Shown piece after piece: positions 58,887 to 64,000 of a stretch of 64,000 bases of DNA. Position 1 is the stretch's first letter. Every line of letters begins with the position of its first letter. Both the position numbers and the translations under genes were made by a program. The notes beneath the pieces are model-generated. The model ran no database searches, was not told the DNA's origin, and worked only from the letters and a program-made list of their open reading frames with translations. Source of the DNA: Floccularia luteovirens (taxonomy: Eukaryota; Basidiomycota; Agaricomycetes; Agaricales; Squamanitaceae); contig VSJF01000010.1 of NCBI GenBank assembly GCA_009739215.1, positions 186,001 to 250,000 on the forward strand. Direction: 5' to 3'.

Positions 58887-59499
58887 GTTGTTAGTCTCAA
58901 TGGTGTGCCTTGTTGCTGCCTATGATGATGGTGACTTAAAGCTCTTACCTCTTGTGAAGTGACTCCCCCATGCTCTCTTGAATGGTAGAAGCATTGGTGG
59001 CTTGTCCACTCTACAAGTGATTGAGTCTGAACGTTGTTCATGACAATAAATCTATGTGAGCCTTATAGTGTCTTGACAATGTCTTTACACTGAGTTGAAA
59101 CATTGTGCTGATGCAACATTAAATTGTAGCTTCGCCCAACAAACAACTTTAATCGAGATCAACATGCAACACACTGTATTTCAAGCTGTTTCTTTTGTAT
59201 TTGCTGGAGCATGTTGGCTTGAGTGGAAAAGCTGCTATGACGATCCTACCTGCAACATGCAGCTGTATGGTCAGTAGTGTCTGGAACTTCGCTGTCATCC
59301 ATCGCCAGAGGATCCACACAAAGTCTCTGAGACTATGATCCTGCTGCAGCAGACATGGGATGACAGGAACGACGCTGTACTTGGCAGTATAAAATTGAGA
59401 TTATCCCCTGAGCTAAATTGGCTTGCCTGCTTGTGACAGCTATACCTCTAGTTATGTATTGTGGACTTGGTTAGTTGCTCGGTATGAGGATCATAGCTT

Positions 59500-60573
59500 G
59501 AGCACTACTTTGAAGCTTGCAGAGGATATAAAATTCTTCAAGCTCAGTGGTGAAGATCCTTAGGCAGATTTCTTCTGCCTTAGCGAGACATTTAGAAGAC
59601 TGGCTGATGAAAACCTTGCCATCCCTGAACTATTGCAGGCCCTATGGGCTATGGTGTCTATACCACCCCATTGGCAAAATGTCAAAGCAACACTGCTGCA
59701 AAAATACACTGCACAGATCCTTGACCCTACATAATGTATCTACTATGGTCCAAAATCTATATGATGCTCAGATGACTTTGGTCTCTTCAAGCAGATCAGT
59801 GCATAGAGTAGTACACCCAAACAACCCTGTTCTTCTCTCATCTACACCATCAAACTCTAAAGAAGACTCTCCAGATGGTGGAAACAAGAAGAAGCAGCAC
59901 AAGCGAGGGAGGTAAGAAAACTCATGAAGAGAAAGAAAAACAAATAGCTAAAAACAGTGATTCAGCACACTCCCCTGCTGTAAGAATGACTCCTCAAATG
60001 AGTAGTAGTCAGGCCATAGGCTGGCCCTTCATCCTTTGAGGGTAGTTTGGAGACACCTAGGTCGGCTCCTACCCCTAAGCCTTCCTTTCTCCAGGAAAAT
60101 CCCCACAAGTTTTATGCTCCACCCATTGCTAGCACCTTTATAGGAGTGTAGGTGTTGAAGCATCCCAAAACTCCATACCCTTCATTAAAGAGAAGTAGGA
60201 AACTTGTAGACCTTCAAGGTCTTCCTCAGTCAGCCAAGACATCTCCGACCTCATGAAGAGACTTATTTGCTGCGAGAGAGGGTTGAACCTTCTATCTTTA
60301 CTACAAGAGAAGAAGTACCAGAAGAGGTAAGTGAACTGCCCACCAAACATCTAAGAACTGCCTCCCCTGAACCAGTGCATTATTTGGCATGATCTGATTC
60401 AGGTGATAGTGTATCCCTTGGTTTCGGAGGTTGAGAACCAGACATATCCATGTCCCACTAATGGTTGAACAGAGGTGGAAGTTGATGAACAGATTGCGCA
60501 AGCTGTAGGCATTGAAAGAGTCTTAGATGCTCTGGATGCTGGCAATGAGAGTGAAAGGCAAGTACCTCCTTAA
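59500..60573 (+). pseudogene. Copia-type gag remnant (right family A element)
   Basis: It reads ETFRRLADENLAIPELLQAL and PHWQNVKATLLQKYTAQ, followed by the same linker as at 357-938, but with more frameshifts and stops than the left copy. Many differences are CG to TG or CA. Confidence 0.75.
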
Positions 60574-62557
60574 TGCTCCAAAGTGATCCAAAGTTGATCG
60601 TGATATACAGCTGCCCTCTTCAGTGAGTAAACTGAATGGCCAGCAGTAACTGGGCAGACCTATATTTACCCTGTCATATGTATCCTTTGTTTAATGATAA
60701 AACTTTGTTTAACTAATGCTCAAGTTGATTGGGAAAAGCAGAGACCTCCTGATTTATATAATCGTTAGAGATCTTTTTAGATTAAGTCACATAAATGAAT
60801 AATATGGACTTTGTTGAAGCATAACACTAGCTCCAAAGTACCTAATAGTTATTGCAGTTTTATTCAAAAGACTTGCTTGAGAACTATTACCTAGACTGAC
60901 TTGTCACAAGTAGTTATACCACTGAATAAGCGAAAGTGATAAAGGAAAGTTGATCTCTAAGGAGATCCTTTTCTACTCAATGATTGAGCCACTACTTGCT
61001 CTCAAAGAGTTCTCTCTGTCGAAAGACGAGAGTATATCAATGATGACATAGGTATGTCTCTTTCTTTAACAAGAAATATAAAAGTATGCTTTCTTAATCT
61101 AACATTGGTGAAATTCATAATGGTAATGCTGCTTTGAGCACAAACATTCCATTGCTCATTGATATCTCCTATTTTTAATAGTTGAGATTGTCTCCCATTT
61201 ATCATAGTTGATGACTTAATCATAGACAATTGGATTCTCTACTACAGAGACTCTGAGAGTATTTGAGCACAGATGAAAATCCACACCTTTAGAATTGGAA
61301 CAGATCATCCATTTTGTTGCAGTATTGCTCTAGGGAAAGCTAAATGCATAAGACTTTTCCTTCCCAAGCTTGAAACATAGCTTCTGCATTATTAAGCAGA
61401 TTTCATTATCACAAGTATCAAAGTAGAATCTCTCCCTTGATGACTACAATTAGTCTCATGCTTGTGGCGCTACACCAAGCTGCCTATGCATTCATCTACT
61501 TGAAGGGGTGTATTACGAAATAAACCAATACTTTGCTGATCAGTGAAAGAGGTGACCACCATTCGAATGCATTAACTTGCATGACACAGTATCACTGGAT
61601 TGCTGCATTTCTTGCACAATTTTGGCAATGTATAAATCGACCAGAAGACTTAAGTGTCCTAGCGTATCACCCTATACTTTATATCCATATACTGATGGAA
61701 GTTAAAGCAACTTTAAATGATCTAAATCTAAATAGTTAAGATTGGAAATTTTTTCTACCTCAAATCTTATTGAAGTGGATTCAACTATTGTCTCTCTGTT
61801 AAATTGCAGATGATTTAATCACTCCAAGGAGTTGATGATGATTTTTGAACACCCAGAAATGGAGATATGGACTATTGCCCTAAAAAGCAAATCCATGACA
61901 ATAACTCTCACTTAAAAATCCAAATCTGAAACAAGCAAATTTACATCATAAGATAAGATCCACCCGTGATGGCTTTGAGTTATCTCACCCTCTCACAAAC
62001 ATTTGATTTTCTATTGAATCCTGATATCCAAACATTAAACTTAGGGAAATACCTAAGACAATTGGTTGAGAACTTAGTTGATTGCTTGACTAAAATATTA
62101 CTTGTTGCACAAAAATTCTCCCAATTCAGTCCTAAAGACACCAACATCCTAATCCATAGAAGAGTCTGATGAGACTCATATCCACTTTAGTCTCCCAACA
62201 GGAATATCAGCACTATACCAAGCTGCAGATATGGATATAATTCACATAAAATAAAATTGCTAGAGTAATCCAGGTTGAGACATAAAAAGCTCCCTAGTCA
62301 TGAAAGTGATTTATGATATGGTCACATAAAACCTCCAGTTTAATTACTGGATTCAGGTTTCAGAGTCCATTGACAAGGGATTTACTAGTAAAACCACTCT
62401 GGAAATAGGCAAAGAAATGGCATCCTGTCCTTTCCAGCCAACCTTGCTCATACTAAATGTTGACTCCCTGATAATATCACTAGGAGATGGATTTTGTATT
62501 TACAATAAGCCTACTAGCTCAGGATGAGGAGTGAACAGACTTTGTACTCACAGCTCT

Positions 62558-62861
62558 TGTTGAGCAGCCATATGTGCAAGACACAGTGAGAGAACTCAAA
62601 GTCTTACCTTATGCTTACTTTGATCACACCTTAGGGTTAGTGTTACTACTATGACCTAGTGAATAGGACAAGGGATCTATTCGCATAAGAGTGTTCCTTA
62701 TATACAGTTCTAGCTATATGTACATATTTACATATAAGGGTCTGTGTATAGGGCATGGGGCATATAGTGAGTGTAGTCATGTGACATATCATCTGACATA
62801 TCATCTGACTCATCACCTGACTGAATTATGTAATCCATCATGTGATTGTGCTGTCGCAACA
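62558..62861 (-). repeat. Family A solo LTR, duplication GCTCT
   Basis: Plus-strand ends are TGTTGAGCAGCCATATG and GCTGTCGCAACA. GCTCT precedes it (62553-62557) and GCCTCT follows. The left copy has the uninterrupted site GCTCT at 2940-2944. Confidence 0.9.
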
Positions 62862-63150
62862 GCCTCTAAGCGCAATAATTAAAGCTTTGCATCATCGATA
62901 TTTCCATCATTTGGTTCATACCATTTTTATGCAAATCTAAGTCATTAGTTCTTGATACATATAGAGAAATTCACACTACTCTATTTTGCTCGAATGAAAT
63001 GTTTACTGGATAAGATACTTACACCAAGGTTGAGGATGATAAGAAGAACGAAATGATGCAAGTGACTATGTCCAATAGTTACAACAAATGCATGACTCTA
63101 TCACCAGATATCTCAGCACTTCAAAGATGCTACTAAACTTCTAAGATATA

Positions 63151-63764
63151 TGTTACCAGTTTGGGGGTTATACATCATCGTTAACTGGTCTCATCATTTG
63201 GATGTCTGGGTTAGGGAATGTTGGTTGTTTGCCAGTCAGATTTCCCTGGCACGATAGTAGGTTACACTACTACACAGATTACAAACCACCTGTCGGAGTC
63301 TCTCTGAGGTCAGTTACAGAGGAGGGGACAGCCAGGCTGTTTCAGGCTATATAGTGTCATCCAGTGCCACTATATACAATGATCCTGCCATCCTAGACAG
63401 GGGAGAGAGAGTCACTTAGGTTGTTAATAAGGTAACTGAGTAATCAGCCTGTATTAGAGGGTACTCGAAACTAAGATTCAAGCTGAGGCTTGTCTGTAGT
63501 TTTAGTGCTACTTAAATACAAGTATGCTACTTCTAAATATAACCTATTGCACAATTGCTCAGTAAGCTATGAGTCAATGCAGGAGTCATACAAAAGTATC
63601 TACAAGTCATTTAGAAGCCTATACAAGTCACTATGAGTTAACAGAAGCAAAATACGAAGTCATATACAGAATGTGTATGGGAAAGTGATAAACGAGGTGG
63701 GAATGCATTGTGCATGCGTTCTAAAGTCCAGGGAGATAGCACGTATCTAGATAAGGTCATAACA
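63151..63764 (+). repeat. Family C solo LTR, duplication ATATA/ATATG
   Basis: It begins TGTTACCAGTTTGGGGG and ends AAGGTCATAACA. The left copy has the empty site ATATG at 3222-3226. An AGTCA array lies at 63572-63662. Confidence 0.9.
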
Positions 63765-64000
63765 ATATGCTAGAAGAAATCAAAAGTTATGAATGTCAAG
63801 GATGCAAAGGAAGTAAATCTTTATGCAGCTGAATTACTATAAAGCATAAAAAAAATACTTGATAGATTATTAATGAGATCTTAACTCTCATAATCTAGTA
63901 CAAACTATGTCTGTCTTGTTACCTGCTGAGAGGTTGTTGACTATGACTTAATTTTCCAGACATTGGGTCTTCTCCTAGACTCATAAACAAGAAGTTAAGA

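Larger units (their letters stand above)
58568..64000 (+). mobile_element. Family A copia-derived retroelement, 5' portion
   Basis: It has a 5' LTR (58568-58871), a primer-binding site (from 58872), a gag remnant (to 60,573) and non-coding internal sequence. From 59,635 it aligns with window positions 1-3,470, but it has lost many CpG sites and carries a family A LTR (62558-62861) and a family C LTR (63151-63764) that the left copy lacks. It runs off the window. Confidence 0.82.

Overview
The window reads as nuclear DNA of a filamentous fungus, most likely an agaricomycete basidiomycete. Its genes carry many very short introns, it encodes a fungalysin and several P450s of the OrdA-like basidiomycete type, and it is loaded with Ty1/copia and chromodomain Ty3/gypsy retrotransposons. 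No rRNA, tRNA or CRISPR array was seen.

Left arm (1-29,104) is a transposon nest. It holds the 3' part of a copia-derived element (family A, 1-4,763), a gag-like remnant with a CCHC knuckle (5.5-7.3 kb, minus), a decayed chromovirus (7.36-15.9 kb, minus), and a full-length copia element (family B, 19,376-29,099, minus) whose two 421-bp LTRs are flanked by the duplication CCAAG. These hosts are split by later insertions: solo LTRs of families A, B, C and E, most with readable 5-bp duplications, a 2.5-kb TGTGGGG...CCCCACA element (D), a 1.6-kb insertion (F) and a CACTA-like MITE. Removing the insertions rejoins the interrupted reading frames, so the order of events can be read.

Centre (29.1-58.5 kb) is a gene island. 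It carries a secreted fungalysin (minus), three close copies of an intron-dense gene of unrecognised family (P1 minus, P2 and P3 plus, each with a TATAAATA box about 80 bp upstream), two intact P450 genes (CYP-a minus, CYP-b plus), a fatty-acid desaturase of the delta-12/acetylenase type (minus), and two tandem-duplicated P450 copies (CYP-c and CYP-d, minus), each broken by a different one-base insertion. Remnants of the P family near 54.75 and 58.1-58.4 kb show repeated duplication and loss. P450s beside a desaturase suggest a small pathway acting on a fatty acid, possibly acetylenic or oxylipin. That is inference.

Right arm (58.5-64 kb) is the 5' part of a second family A element. From about 59,635 it aligns with positions 1-3,470 of the window. 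Compared with the left copy it has lost many CpG sites to TpG/CpA and has gained two LTR insertions for which the left copy keeps the empty sites.
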